Assembly (NCBI RefSeq): GCF_001629705.1
Contig: NZ_CP015378.1
Location: forward strand, 124,001-188,000
DNA from: Fictibacillus phosphorivorans
GTDB lineage: Bacteria; Bacillota; Bacilli; Bacillales; Fictibacillaceae
Length of the DNA: 64,000 bases
Direction of reading: 5' to 3'
The notes beneath the pieces were generated by a model. That model saw only the letters and a list, made by a program, of their open reading frames with translations. It was not told the DNA's origin and made no database searches. Made by a program: the position numbers and the translations under genes. Shown piece after piece: positions 53,657 through 61,832 of this stretch. Within the stretch, counting starts at the first letter, position 1, and every line of letters starts with the position of its first letter.

Positions 53657-54445
53657 ATGACTGTACAATCTCACCTAGATGGTTTAGCTTCAAAACTTAA
53701 TTTGAAGCAAGAGGAAAAGGATAAGGTTAACAAGTCAATCGATACATTAAGCACTCGATTGAAAGCATATTTTGATGATGAGCTAAATGGTCATTTTAAA
53801 TTTGGCTCTTACACAAGAGGAACCATCTTGCCAAGGAAAGCTGACATATACTCCGATGTGGATTATATGGTCATCTTTAAAAATCCTAACAACTATAAGC
53901 CCCAGACACTTTTAAATTATTTAAAGGATTTTGTAAATCATTACTATAAAAGCTCAGAAATTTACCAGTCTCACCCTACCATTGTGCTAGAGTTAAATCA
54001 CATTAAGTTCGAATTGGTACCTGCAAAAAAAGACACATGGGGGGATTTATATATCCCATCGAAGTCTTCCCCATTCGAAGAATGGATGAAAACAGATCCA
54101 AACGCATTTAATAAAAAGTTAAGTGATAAAAACGGAAGTCATAACTATGAAATTAAACCACTGGTACGGTTGATGAAGTATTGGAATCGATTGAATGGAA
54201 GTTATCGGTCTTCATATCTTTTAGAGAATTCGATCGTAGAAAACTTTTATTGGAACTGCTCAAATATCAAAGAGTATGTATATAGTACGATTGAAAAAAT
54301 GGACTATTCCTATTTTGATCCACAAGGTTACAAAGACAAAGTAGATAGAGCTAAAAAAATTGTCGCAAATACAAGGGAATATGAATCGGAAAATATGCCT
54401 TATTCGGCAGAAACGGAAATCAAAAAGTTATTTCCTGATTTTTAG
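53657..54445 (+). CDS. CBASS-type CD-NTase (oligonucleotide cyclase)
   Basis: 262 residues. The nucleotidyltransferase motif GSYTRGT (G50, S51) is followed by D67-x-D69 (SDVDYM) and the third acid E119 (FELVPA). This is the cGAS/DncV-like arrangement of enzymes that make cyclic oligonucleotides during phage infection. The next gene is a matching membrane effector. The product nucleotide cannot be read from sequence. Confidence 0.85.
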   Translation: MTVQSHLDGLASKLNLKQEEKDKVNKSIDTLSTRLKAYFDDELNGHFKFGSYTRGTILPRKADIYSDVDYMVIFKNPNNYKPQTLLNYLKDFVNHYYKSSEIYQSHPTIVLELNHIKFELVPAKKDTWGDLYIPSKSSPFEEWMKTDPNAFNKKLSDKNGSHNYEIKPLVRLMKYWNRLNGSYRSSYLLENSIVENFYWNCSNIKEYVYSTIEKMDYSYFDPQGYKDKVDRAKKIVANTREYESENMPYSAETEIKKLFPDF

Positions 54446-54457
54446 AGGAGAGTAATT

Positions 54458-55219
54458 ATGGATCGCATTGATACAGTTGATGAATATTTCCAACTAGTAA
54501 CAAAGGTTAATAAATGGAGTGCCTATTTGTTCTGGTTCTCCGTTTTATGTTCATGTTTGTCCTTTTTTACTGACAAAAGTCCTCTTTTAAATACAGGAAT
54601 CAATATTATATTTATCATTGTTACGGTTGCTTATTTTATCTTAAGCAACTGGATGAGTCTATCGTTACTTCGAGAAGCTCAAGGTAAAAGGAGAATACAT
54701 TTATTGTCTAATGCACTTGGAGTGAAACTAGATGACGAACATACGCAGCTATTTTATAACAACTCTCAAAAAGAATCGCTTGTTCGGTTAGGTGTCAATG
54801 TTTTTGAAAATACATTGTTTACATGGAAAGTAACAGCTGAAATGGCGAAGACGGAAAGAGTAAAATTGGCCTCTTATATTTTGTTTTTCATTCTATTGAC
54901 TTTAATTAATGGTATAAATATAAATTTTATTTCAATAATCGCTCAAACGGTATTCACAACAGGGTTAATTGTTAACGGAATAAGATTAGAAATTTTACGT
55001 TCCTCCTGTAAACAACTGTTTAACGAATTTAGACAAGTATTTCTTACCAACGGAACGAATTCTAACAAAAAAGTTTCAGCCACACTTTTAAACCTTGTCT
55101 TTAAGTACGAGACTACCGTTGCTAGTATGGGAGTCCATACTTCAAGCAAAGTATTTAACAGGATAAATTCTAAAATATCAGCAGAATGGGAAAAGATTAA
55201 ATTAAACCTTAATTTATAA
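54458..55219 (+). CDS. Four-helix membrane effector of the CBASS-like pair
   Basis: 253 residues. Hydrophobic segments lie at about 19-36, 46-68, 138-152 and 156-172, with charged loops and a basic C-terminal region. This layout fits the SMODS-associated 4TM (S-4TM) pore-forming effector family. It is 12 bp after the nucleotidyltransferase, so it would open the membrane when the second messenger is made. Confidence 0.75.
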   Translation: MDRIDTVDEYFQLVTKVNKWSAYLFWFSVLCSCLSFFTDKSPLLNTGINIIFIIVTVAYFILSNWMSLSLLREAQGKRRIHLLSNALGVKLDDEHTQLFYNNSQKESLVRLGVNVFENTLFTWKVTAEMAKTERVKLASYILFFILLTLINGININFISIIAQTVFTTGLIVNGIRLEILRSSCKQLFNEFRQVFLTNGTNSNKKVSATLLNLVFKYETTVASMGVHTSSKVFNRINSKISAEWEKIKLNLNL

Positions 55220-55249
55220 AATTGAACATTTGAGAGAAGGTAACAGTCA

Positions 55250-55696
55250 ATGGTATCATTGTATATAATTTTATATGTAATACTAGCCCTTATATGTGGG
55301 TATTGTATTTATCAAATATCTCAACAAATGATTAAAAATCAATTTAGTTTACTTTTTTCAACTAGTGTCGTTCTGGTTATCTTATCAACGATTGCTTCTT
55401 TTGTAGGATGGGAGTTCCCTAAAGCTTTTACGAACGGAATTACCATTTTTTCTACAATTATAGCAATTAGTGAACTGGCATTGTACACTGATATGTCATT
55501 AGATAAAAGAATAAAGTTAAGCAATCGTATCCGTTATTTCGGTTTAGTATTATTTTTCGCAGGCTTGTTATTTTTTGATCAGATTAGAAATAGCTTATCA
55601 AAAAATGATTTTAGTCCTCTAGAAGTGCTAGGTTTTGCACTGTTTTTATTAATTACAACAAAAATAGAAAAAGAGGACAATGCAATTGTGAGTTAA
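55250..55696 (+). CDS. Unknown membrane protein linked to the CBASS-like genes
   Basis: 148 residues with four or five hydrophobic helices (YIILYVILALICGYCIY, LLFSTSVVLVILSTIASFV, FTNGITIFSTIIAISELAL, RYFGLVLFFAGLLFF). It starts 30 bp after the 4TM gene with SD GAGAAGG. I know no family. It may be a third component or an independent gene. Confidence 0.65.
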   Translation: MVSLYIILYVILALICGYCIYQISQQMIKNQFSLLFSTSVVLVILSTIASFVGWEFPKAFTNGITIFSTIIAISELALYTDMSLDKRIKLSNRIRYFGLVLFFAGLLFFDQIRNSLSKNDFSPLEVLGFALFLLITTKIEKEDNAIVS

Positions 55697-55963
55697 AGAC
55701 ATTTATAGGGTGAAAAATTTGATTAAACTTTTTTATTGCTTTAGAAATGTCAGAGAAAAATATCTTATTTGTAACGTTTTTGGTAATTGTTAGTCTTATA
55801 TCGTTATTTTACAAATAGTTTCAAAGTGAAACAGTGTTCTTGGCGGTATTATGTATTTCTTAATTTATTATAATGCTGCACCTTTTTCACATAAAAGGTT
55901 ATAAAAAAGTCTATTTTTTTAAATCCAATTAATATTTCTAAAAAATTATTGATAATTATAAAT

Positions 55964-56007
55964 AAAAATGGAGTGCCGAATTGTAAACGGTACTCCATAA
56001 TTTTTTT
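55964..56007. terminator. Terminator between the CBASS-like genes and the GNAT fragment
   Basis: ATGGAGTGCCG and CGGTACTCCAT arms are followed by AATTTTTTT. The 260 bp before it (55697-55963) is AT-rich; it holds one 23-codon hydrophobic frame at 55747 without a ribosome-binding site. Confidence 0.8.
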
Positions 56008-56034
56008 ATTTCATACTTATAAGATTCACCCATT

Positions 56035-56220
56035 CTATAAGAGCGTCTTTTGAACAACCCACTTTTCTAAGTATTCGTCCTTCAGTAAGCCGTCTTGAGC
56101 TAAATCATAAAATCTTTCAGATTTAGAAACGTATGGTTTTAACGAACCCTTATATATCAGTCCAATCTTCTCCATAATCTTCCACGAACCAGGATTATCC
56201 GTAAAAGGCTTGAACATCAT
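56035..56220 (-). pseudogene. C-terminal fragment of a GNAT acetyltransferase
   Basis: The 61-residue frame reads FTDNPGSWKIMEKIGLIYKG, the coenzyme-A-side motif of GNAT proteins (N-x3-S-x3-M-x-K-x-G), and an ending typical of ribosomal-protein-acetylase relatives. The N-terminal two thirds are missing: upstream lies only the transposon end. It has the look of a truncated passenger gene. Confidence 0.65.
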
Positions 56221-56222
56221 TT

Positions 56223-56346
56223 CCCGACTTTTTTGTCACGTTAAAAAAATGGCGGTTCCCGACTTTGTTTTTTGTGATATATTTCACAAAACTTAAGAAT
56301 GCGGGTTTAAAGACTTCTGAGTTCCCCACTTTTTTGTAATTTAACA
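56223..56346 (-). repeat. Transposon distal (L-type) end with three spaced TnsB sites
   Basis: Read inward on the minus strand, ACAAAAAAGTGGGGAACT (56321-56338), AAAGTCGGGAACC (56254-56266) and GACAAAAAAGTCGGG (56223-56237) resemble the units at 37581-37660. They are spread over about 120 bp, as in Tn7L. The terminus ends ...TTTAACA. Confidence 0.85.
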
Positions 56347-56373
56347 CTCCTGTAGCGATACGGGAGGTTTTTT
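56347..56373 (+). terminator. Distal half of the split glmS terminator, with TSD
   Basis: Begins with the CTCCT duplication (56347-56351). GTA, loop GCGA, TACGGGAGG and a six-T run follow. The missing 5' arm AAAACCTCCT lies at 37563-37572, on the other side of the transposon. The local CTCCTGTA / TACGGGAG stem remains. Confidence 0.88.
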
Positions 56374-56431
56374 CATGCTAAAAAAGTCTTTTTAAAAGTC
56401 TGTTTTCGTAAACTTTGTTGTTTTTGGGAGT

Positions 56432-56560
56432 GTTGATTTCCGTTCCAGGCTGCTCGCTTTCCACGGGGCAGGCGGTGAGCCACATTCGTAAGTTTCACGT
56501 ATAAGTGTCTCACCTGCCCGCCTGTCCCGTAGGAGTCTCGCACCTTCCACTCCAATCAAT
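56432..56560. repeat. Bacillaceae-type intergenic palindromic repeat, copy 3
   Basis: 129 bp, GTTGATTTCC to TCCAATCAAT. It shares GCTCGCTTTCC, GGCAGGCGGTGAGCC, GTCTCACCTG and GGAGTCTCGCACCTT with the copies at 12471 and 18581. It lies 59 bp beyond the split glmS terminator, so it belongs to the chromosome, not the transposon. Confidence 0.8.
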
Positions 56561-56664
56561 TGTCAAAGGTGGCAAGGAGTTCAAAGCAACAATCTTTTAG
56601 AAAAGAGCATTTAAAAAAAATGATTACTTTAGGATTTCTTTTCCTTCTAATGCAAGTTTATTGT

Positions 56665-56885
56665 AGCGTAAGGTTTCCGACTCCTATGGGACGAGCGGTT
56701 AGTCCAAAATGTGGGAGTGACTCGTTCAGCCCCGACAAACAAAAGGTAAATTGGCGAGGACGGCGCACTTTGCCTTCTTGACCGTTTAACTTTTGACCTC
56801 GAGGGACTAGTCACTGCAACTAGGCAGGAGGCTCACCGTGCGCCCCGTGGAAAGCAAGCAACTTGGAGCGTAAAGCAACCACTTT
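56665..56885. repeat. Diverged composite relative of the palindromic repeat
   Basis: The right part (GGAGGCTCACCG, GCCCCGTGGAAAGC, ACTTGGAGCG) is the inverse of the left half of copy 3. The left part (CCGACTCCTATGGGACGAGCGG) resembles the GAGTCTCG half in a different order. The 781-bp gap 56221-57001 is largely these repeats and no gene is called in it. Confidence 0.55.
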
Positions 56886-57001
56886 CAAAGAACATACAAC
56901 GATTAAGTCATTTTAAATTGTAAGAAAATCCTTTATTCTGTATAATTGAGAATGGATTTCAATTAGTTGCATTTCAATTATACAGAAAAGGAGGTCTATA
57001 T

Positions 57002-58711
57002 GTGTTAGCTCGCTTTTTTGCTTATTATAGACCCTATAAGTGGTTGTTCATACTTGATTTTTCATGTGCCATTCTTGTTGGAATTTTGGAATTGGCCTTT
57101 CCGTTAGCTGTAAACCAAGTGATCGATAAACTTCTTCCTGATGGAAACTGGGAAGTTATCTCTTTAGCTTGTCTAGGTTTGTTGCTTGTTTACCTTTTAA
57201 ATACGTTTCTTCATTTTGTTGTCACATACTGGGGACACAAGCTTGGAATCAATATTGAAACAGATATGCGGCAGCAGCTGTTTACTCATATGCAGAAACT
57301 CTCATTTGGTTATTATGATAACAATAAGACAGGTCACAGTATTTCTCGACTTACGAAAGACCTGGAAGAGATCGGGGAAGTTGCTCATCACGGGCCAGAA
57401 GATGTGTTTGTGGCGGTTATGACCTTGATTGGTTCGTTCGGCCTCATGTTAACGATCAATTGGAAGCTCGCTGTTTTGTCTTTTATCGTTATCCCTTTAT
57501 TAATTATTCTAGCGATCTACTTTAATAAAAAAATGACGATTACGTTTAGAAAGATGTTTCAAGATGTAGCAGAGATCAATGCAAGAGTAGAAGACAGCAT
57601 AGGTGGAATACGTGTTGTTCAGGCTTTTGCGAACGAAAAACATGAACAGGAAAAGTTTAAAGAAAACAATAGAAATTATCGTCTAACAAAGCTTCAATCC
57701 TACAAGATCATGGCACAAAACGTTATGTCCAACTATGTATTGATGAGGTTAGTTACGCTTTTCACCTTATTGTTTGGGACGTACTTTGTTATTTCAGGTG
57801 AGCTAACGTATGGGCAGTTTGTTGCCTTTATTCTTTTATCAAACATTTTGATCGGACCCATTCAAAAAATAAACGCTGTGATTGAAAGCTATCCGAAAGG
57901 AATCGCTGGTTTTAAACGGTTTGTTGAAATCATGGACACTGAACCAGATATAGCGGATTCAGAAGATGCTATTGAAGTCGATTTAAAAGGAGGGATTCGT
58001 TATGAGGGTGTCACGTTTGGTTATGAAGGTCACAGATCAGTTCTAAATGACATCGATCTATCCATTCGCTCTGGTGAGACTGTCGCATTTGTCGGTCCAT
58101 CTGGAGCGGGCAAGACAACGCTTTGCAGTCTGTTACCCCGTTTTTATGATATTCAAAGTGGATCCATTACAATAGACGGTATCGACATTCAAGAGATGAA
58201 GCTTGAATCATTACGAAAACAAATCGGTATCGTGCAGCAAGATGTTTTTCTCTTTTCAGGTACGATCAAAGAAAATATTGCATACGGTAACTTAGATGCG
58301 TCAGATGATGAGATTATGGAAGCGGCTAAGAGGGCTCGACTGGATGATTTCATTCAGGATCAACCGGAAGGACTAGAGGCTGTGATCGGTGAAAGAGGAG
58401 TCAAGCTTTCAGGAGGTCAGAAACAGAGATTAGCCATTGCTCGAATGTTCCTGAAAAACCCGCCGATCTTAATCTTGGACGAAGCTACATCTGCTTTAGA
58501 TACGGAAACAGAAGTGGCGATTCAAAAAGCATTAGAAGAATTAACAGAAGGAAGAACAACGCTCGTTATTGCCCATCGACTTGCAACAATAAAAAATGCG
58601 GATCGCATAATGGTAGTGACGAATGAAGGAATTGCAGAACAAGGCAATCATCACGATCTGTTAGCTTCAAAAGGAATCTATAGCCGTTTGCATGCAGCGC
58701 AGTTTGGATGA
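57002..58711 (+). CDS. ABC transporter, fused permease and ATPase
   Basis: 569 residues from GTG 57002, with SD AAAGGAGG. Six membrane helices in an ABC type I exporter fold are followed by an ATPase: Walker A GPSGAGKTT from residue 365, signature LSGGQKQR from 469, and Walker B ILILDEATSALD. It resembles half-size multidrug or lipid exporters such as YfiB/YfiC, which act as dimers. No partner half is adjacent, so a homodimer is likely. Substrate unknown. Confidence 0.92.
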   Translation: MLARFFAYYRPYKWLFILDFSCAILVGILELAFPLAVNQVIDKLLPDGNWEVISLACLGLLLVYLLNTFLHFVVTYWGHKLGINIETDMRQQLFTHMQKLSFGYYDNNKTGHSISRLTKDLEEIGEVAHHGPEDVFVAVMTLIGSFGLMLTINWKLAVLSFIVIPLLIILAIYFNKKMTITFRKMFQDVAEINARVEDSIGGIRVVQAFANEKHEQEKFKENNRNYRLTKLQSYKIMAQNVMSNYVLMRLVTLFTLLFGTYFVISGELTYGQFVAFILLSNILIGPIQKINAVIESYPKGIAGFKRFVEIMDTEPDIADSEDAIEVDLKGGIRYEGVTFGYEGHRSVLNDIDLSIRSGETVAFVGPSGAGKTTLCSLLPRFYDIQSGSITIDGIDIQEMKLESLRKQIGIVQQDVFLFSGTIKENIAYGNLDASDDEIMEAAKRARLDDFIQDQPEGLEAVIGERGVKLSGGQKQRLAIARMFLKNPPILILDEATSALDTETEVAIQKALEELTEGRTTLVIAHRLATIKNADRIMVVTNEGIAEQGNHHDLLASKGIYSRLHAAQFG

Positions 58712-58794
58712 GATTTTTTAAAACCACAGGGATATCTAACATAATAACACAGTGAAATAGTAAACACTTTGTCTCATTCCATGTATAACATGAT

Positions 58795-58827
58795 GTTTTA
58801 TTTTCCATCCTAAAAGGTAGATATAAT
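58795..58827 (+). promoter_or_regulatory. Promoter region of the YdaG-like gene
   Basis: TATAAT lies at 58822-58827 with a T-rich -35 region. An overlapping sigma-B-like pair GTTTTA (58795) and AGGTAG (58815) has a 14-bp spacer. B. subtilis ydaG is a sigma-B gene, so dual control is possible; the match is imperfect. Confidence 0.4.
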
Positions 58828-58855
58828 AGAGCCAAACTTTTAAGGAGTGGATGAC

Positions 58856-59278
58856 ATGGATAAAGAGCAGATGAAAAATAAAGTATTTGAAGTAGTAGAC
58901 AAAAAACAGACAGGCGTGCTGGCAACGGTTAAGAAGAATAAACCACATTCTCGCTACATGACCTTCTTCCACGATGAGTTAACCTTTTATACACCAACAA
59001 GTATAGAGACTCATAAAGCCGACGAAATTCAAGATAACCCGAATGTTCACGTACTAGTCGGCTATGACGGTGAAGGCTACAACGATCCTTACCTTGAGAT
59101 CGAGGGAACAGCTACCATTCGAGATGATCAAGGGTTAAAAGAAAAGTTTTGGAACGACCACATGAAACACTATTTTGAAGGTCCGAATGATCCTAACTAT
59201 ATTTTACTCGAGATCAAGCCAAGCTTGATCCGACTTATGAATGACGGCGAACACGAGCCACAAACATTAGAATTATAA
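58856..59278 (+). CDS. ydaG: Pyridoxamine 5'-phosphate oxidase-like general stress protein
   Basis: 140 residues from ATG 58856, with SD AAGGAG. The split-barrel flavin fold is read from GVLATVKKNKPHSRYMTFF and YLEIEGTATIRDD. The length and pattern fit YdaG-like stress proteins. Natural substrate is unknown. It is closed by a strong terminator. Confidence 0.82.
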   Translation: MDKEQMKNKVFEVVDKKQTGVLATVKKNKPHSRYMTFFHDELTFYTPTSIETHKADEIQDNPNVHVLVGYDGEGYNDPYLEIEGTATIRDDQGLKEKFWNDHMKHYFEGPNDPNYILLEIKPSLIRLMNDGEHEPQTLEL

Positions 59279-59282
59279 AAAT

Positions 59283-59317
59283 AAAGGCCTCTCTTTTGAA
59301 TAAAAGAGGGGCCTTTG
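59283..59317 (+). terminator. Terminator after the YdaG-like gene
   Basis: AAAGGCC TCTCTTTT and AAAAGAG GGGCCTTT arms pair around a short loop. Confidence 0.85.
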
Positions 59318-59424
59318 TACGTCTATATTCTATATAGTAATTAAATTGTAATAATTGTAATATTAAGGAAAATATTATATCTTAAAAAGATAGAATATTG
59401 AATAAATAAAAAGGGGGATTAAGC

Positions 59425-59931
59425 TTGAAAAAAAGGGGTGCTTTATTTATTGCAGTGATTCTACTCACGGCCTGCTCTGAAAAAGAATCTGAAAAAGAAT
59501 CTGAAAAGGAATCGCCGTTCACGATTAAAGATGCGATAAAAAAAGATCATGTGGTCATACAGAACTTATCTGATAAAGAACTTGAAATCATGACTGGTGC
59601 GACGAAAACAGAATATTTAGTTCCTATGTTTGCTTTTTTGGACGATGTAAAAGCCAATAAAGAAAGTAAGCTGCAGATCACTGTTTTTCCGAAAAGCGGA
59701 AAGCCGACAACAAGCGAGCTGCACTTTATAAATAAAGATAAAACAGTCTTTAAGAATAATAACAAAACATTTGCTATGCCAACAGGTAACATTGAATGTG
59801 TAAGTATTCTAGATTCAAACAGAAATCTAGCATTAGATGGTTGCAAAGGAGATTTAAATAACGTTTTCGTCATTCCATTTGGATCAAGAGATTATAATCT
59901 TGCAAAAGCAGAATATAAAAGCAATAAATAG
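59425..59931 (+). CDS. Lipoprotein of unknown function
   Basis: 168 residues from TTG 59425, with SD AAGGGGG. The signal peptide ends in the lipobox LTAC. A Lys/Glu/Ser stretch (KESEKESEKES) coded by three 12-bp repeats follows. The rest (FTIKDAIKKDHVVIQN...) resembles small Bacillus lipoproteins of the DUF4362 kind, with low certainty. It is 9 bp before two permease genes, so it may be part of that transporter. Confidence 0.75.
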   Translation: MKKRGALFIAVILLTACSEKESEKESEKESPFTIKDAIKKDHVVIQNLSDKELEIMTGATKTEYLVPMFAFLDDVKANKESKLQITVFPKSGKPTTSELHFINKDKTVFKNNNKTFAMPTGNIECVSILDSNRNLALDGCKGDLNNVFVIPFGSRDYNLAKAEYKSNK

Positions 59932-59940
59932 GGGGATTTT

Positions 59941-60795
59941 ATGCCGTTCATATTAAGAGACAGTGCGCTTTCTTTAGTTCTATCTGTAATAGGGATCATT
60001 CTACTGGGTTCCATTCCTTTCATGTTTACGAACATGTCCTTCGATACAAATGGTTATTTGGACGGAATTGGTGCATTGTTTCAGGCATTGATGCATCCAG
60101 AAGAGATCATGTACTATACGGAGAGTGGCAAATATCCACTTTTTCCAAGCATATGGAATATTTATGGTTATTCATTAACCTTATTGTTTTCTGCGTTTTT
60201 TATTGCGCTTATCGTAGCGATTGTTTTGGCTATCGCCATCTTTATGCTGCCATCCCGCTTAAAAGATAGGATACGTGTGTTTTCATTTGTATTTGAATCT
60301 ATACCCGATGTATTGATTGCAATTGCCATACAGTTTTTCATCGTATGGTTTTTTAAAAAGACAAATATTCTCCTATTTCAGATCGTGTCACTGTATGATC
60401 AGAAAACATATGCTGTTCCTATTTTTTGTTTAACCATCGTTCCCTTGTTTATGATCTTACGCATATTGCTTCTTAACATGGAAGATGAATTTCAAAAGGA
60501 TTATATTGATACGGCGAAAAGTAAAGGCATAGGAGAATTCCGCATTCTTTGGCGGCATGTTCTTCCCAACACGCTACTCAGTGTTTTTCATCAATCACGT
60601 AATATTCTTTGGTTTATGCTATCTAATCTATTGATGGTTGAATTTTTGTTTAACGTATACGGAATTACAACTCTAGTCAGACAGATGGGAAGTCCTGAAA
60701 TTTTCACGATCTCCATGTTGTTATTGTTTATACCTATGTTTCTGTTTTTTACAGGCCTTAGAATCCTGACGTATAAGTGGGTGGGCGAAAAATGA
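59941..60795 (+). CDS. ABC transporter permease, oligopeptide type (subunit 1)
   Basis: 284 residues with about six helices. The EAA loop reads DTAKSKGIGEFRILWRHVLPN, the contact point for an ATPase. The N-terminal helix and large outer loop fit DppB/OppB-like permeases. It overlaps the second permease by ATGA. No ATPase or solute-binding protein gene is adjacent. Confidence 0.82.
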   Translation: MPFILRDSALSLVLSVIGIILLGSIPFMFTNMSFDTNGYLDGIGALFQALMHPEEIMYYTESGKYPLFPSIWNIYGYSLTLLFSAFFIALIVAIVLAIAIFMLPSRLKDRIRVFSFVFESIPDVLIAIAIQFFIVWFFKKTNILLFQIVSLYDQKTYAVPIFCLTIVPLFMILRILLLNMEDEFQKDYIDTAKSKGIGEFRILWRHVLPNTLLSVFHQSRNILWFMLSNLLMVEFLFNVYGITTLVRQMGSPEIFTISMLLLFIPMFLFFTGLRILTYKWVGEK

Positions 60796-61790
60796 TAAAG
60801 GCGATTTGGAAGCAACCATTCTTTTTAATTGGTTTTTTGTTTGTCTTTTCATTGCTCACTTTTAGCTTGTACCACTACTATGTAATGGATAACGAAATCT
60901 ATGAAAATCAAATCGTCTATGAAGGAATCACACCGGTAGATAAAGCGCCGTTCGCTCCATCCAGTGAATATTGGTTTGGCAGTGACAGAATGGGAGCAGA
61001 TGTATTCTATCAGATCGTATCAGGTGCTAAATATACACTAGGAATTGCCTTTATTGCGAGTTTCCTTCGGATTATTCTCTCTTATTTCGGAGGCATTTTG
61101 TTGATGAGTGCAGGCAGATTACTCCCAGTCATTAAAGGCTTAGGACAATCCTTTTATTATATACCTTCAGCATTGCTTATTGTTCTCATCATCTGGCCGG
61201 TCACTATGTCTGATCAGTTTACATTTTGGGACAAAGTGTATTTTGAACTACTTCTAATAGTACTGATTGCTGTTCCAAACACAGCGATCTTAATGAAAGA
61301 AGAGATAAATCTCATTCAGCGGGAAGAGTTCATTACGAGTGCAAAACTGATGGGGGGAAGTAGATTACGTATTCTATTTAAGCATGTAATGCCACATTTA
61401 TGGCCAAAGCTTCTGCTTATGTATGTTCAGCAGGTCATTGCAGTGTTACTTTTGCTAGCTCATCTTGGCATTTTGGGACTATTCTTTGGAGGTACGACTT
61501 TCCGGGAATATGGATTGGAGTTTGAAATTCCTGTCTCAGATTCTAATGAATGGTCTGGACTATTAGGAGGCTACTATTATCAACTAAGACTTGCACCATG
61601 GCTGGTGTTTTTCCCAGTTCTTAGTTTTGCGACCGTAATCATGGCGTTTAACTTCATGGCTGAAGGTATTAAGCGTGCAAGCGGTCAACCAATTATGAAG
61701 AGAAGAGTAAAAAAGAAGGATAAGAGTAAAGATCAACTTGCAGCAAAGAATGCTTCGTTTACCTTTATACATGAGAAAAAAATTAGTTAA
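60792..61790 (+). CDS. ABC transporter permease, oligopeptide type (subunit 2)
   Basis: 332 residues from ATG 60792; the GTG at 60777 is less likely. An N-terminal helix is followed by an outer domain with YWFGSDRMGADVF, as in DppC/OppC proteins, then five helices. The EAA loop is TSAKLMGGSRLRILFKHVMP. The C-terminus is strongly basic (KRRVKKKDKSK). It forms a heterodimer channel with the preceding permease by inference. Confidence 0.82.
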   Translation: MIKAIWKQPFFLIGFLFVFSLLTFSLYHYYVMDNEIYENQIVYEGITPVDKAPFAPSSEYWFGSDRMGADVFYQIVSGAKYTLGIAFIASFLRIILSYFGGILLMSAGRLLPVIKGLGQSFYYIPSALLIVLIIWPVTMSDQFTFWDKVYFELLLIVLIAVPNTAILMKEEINLIQREEFITSAKLMGGSRLRILFKHVMPHLWPKLLLMYVQQVIAVLLLLAHLGILGLFFGGTTFREYGLEFEIPVSDSNEWSGLLGGYYYQLRLAPWLVFFPVLSFATVIMAFNFMAEGIKRASGQPIMKRRVKKKDKSKDQLAAKNASFTFIHEKKIS

Positions 61791-61792
61791 AT

Positions 61793-61824
61793 AAAAAAGC
61801 AAGAGCACAGACTCTTGCTTCTTA
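61793..61824. terminator. Bidirectional terminator after the permeases
   Basis: AAGCAAGAG and CTCTTGCTT form a perfect 9-bp stem with an A run on one side, between convergent genes. Confidence 0.8.
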
Positions 61825-61832
61825 ATAGATTA

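Larger units (their letters stand above)
37573..56346 (+). mobile_element. Complete Tn7-like transposon inserted at glmS
   Basis: 18,774 bp. The outer ends TGTTGAATGACAAAAAA and the reverse complement of TTTTTTGTAATTTAACA match, giving TGT...ACA termini. A 5-bp CTCCT duplication flanks it. It carries tnsA, tnsB, tnsC and tnsD in one orientation, reading away from glmS. Cargo lies on both sides: RloC-like, GIY-YIG and unknown genes before tnsA; McrBC-like and CBASS-like genes after tnsD. All of it looks intact except a terminal GNAT fragment. Confidence 0.95.

Noticed and set aside
55747..55818. 23-codon hydrophobic frame after the CBASS-like genes, reminiscent of small membrane toxins
   Set aside because: No Shine-Dalgarno, no antisense RNA features and AT-rich context that gives such frames by chance.
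56560..56781. 73-residue plus-strand open frame after the transposon
   Set aside because: It lies within the palindromic repeat sequences, lacks a ribosome-binding site and has no protein-like pattern.
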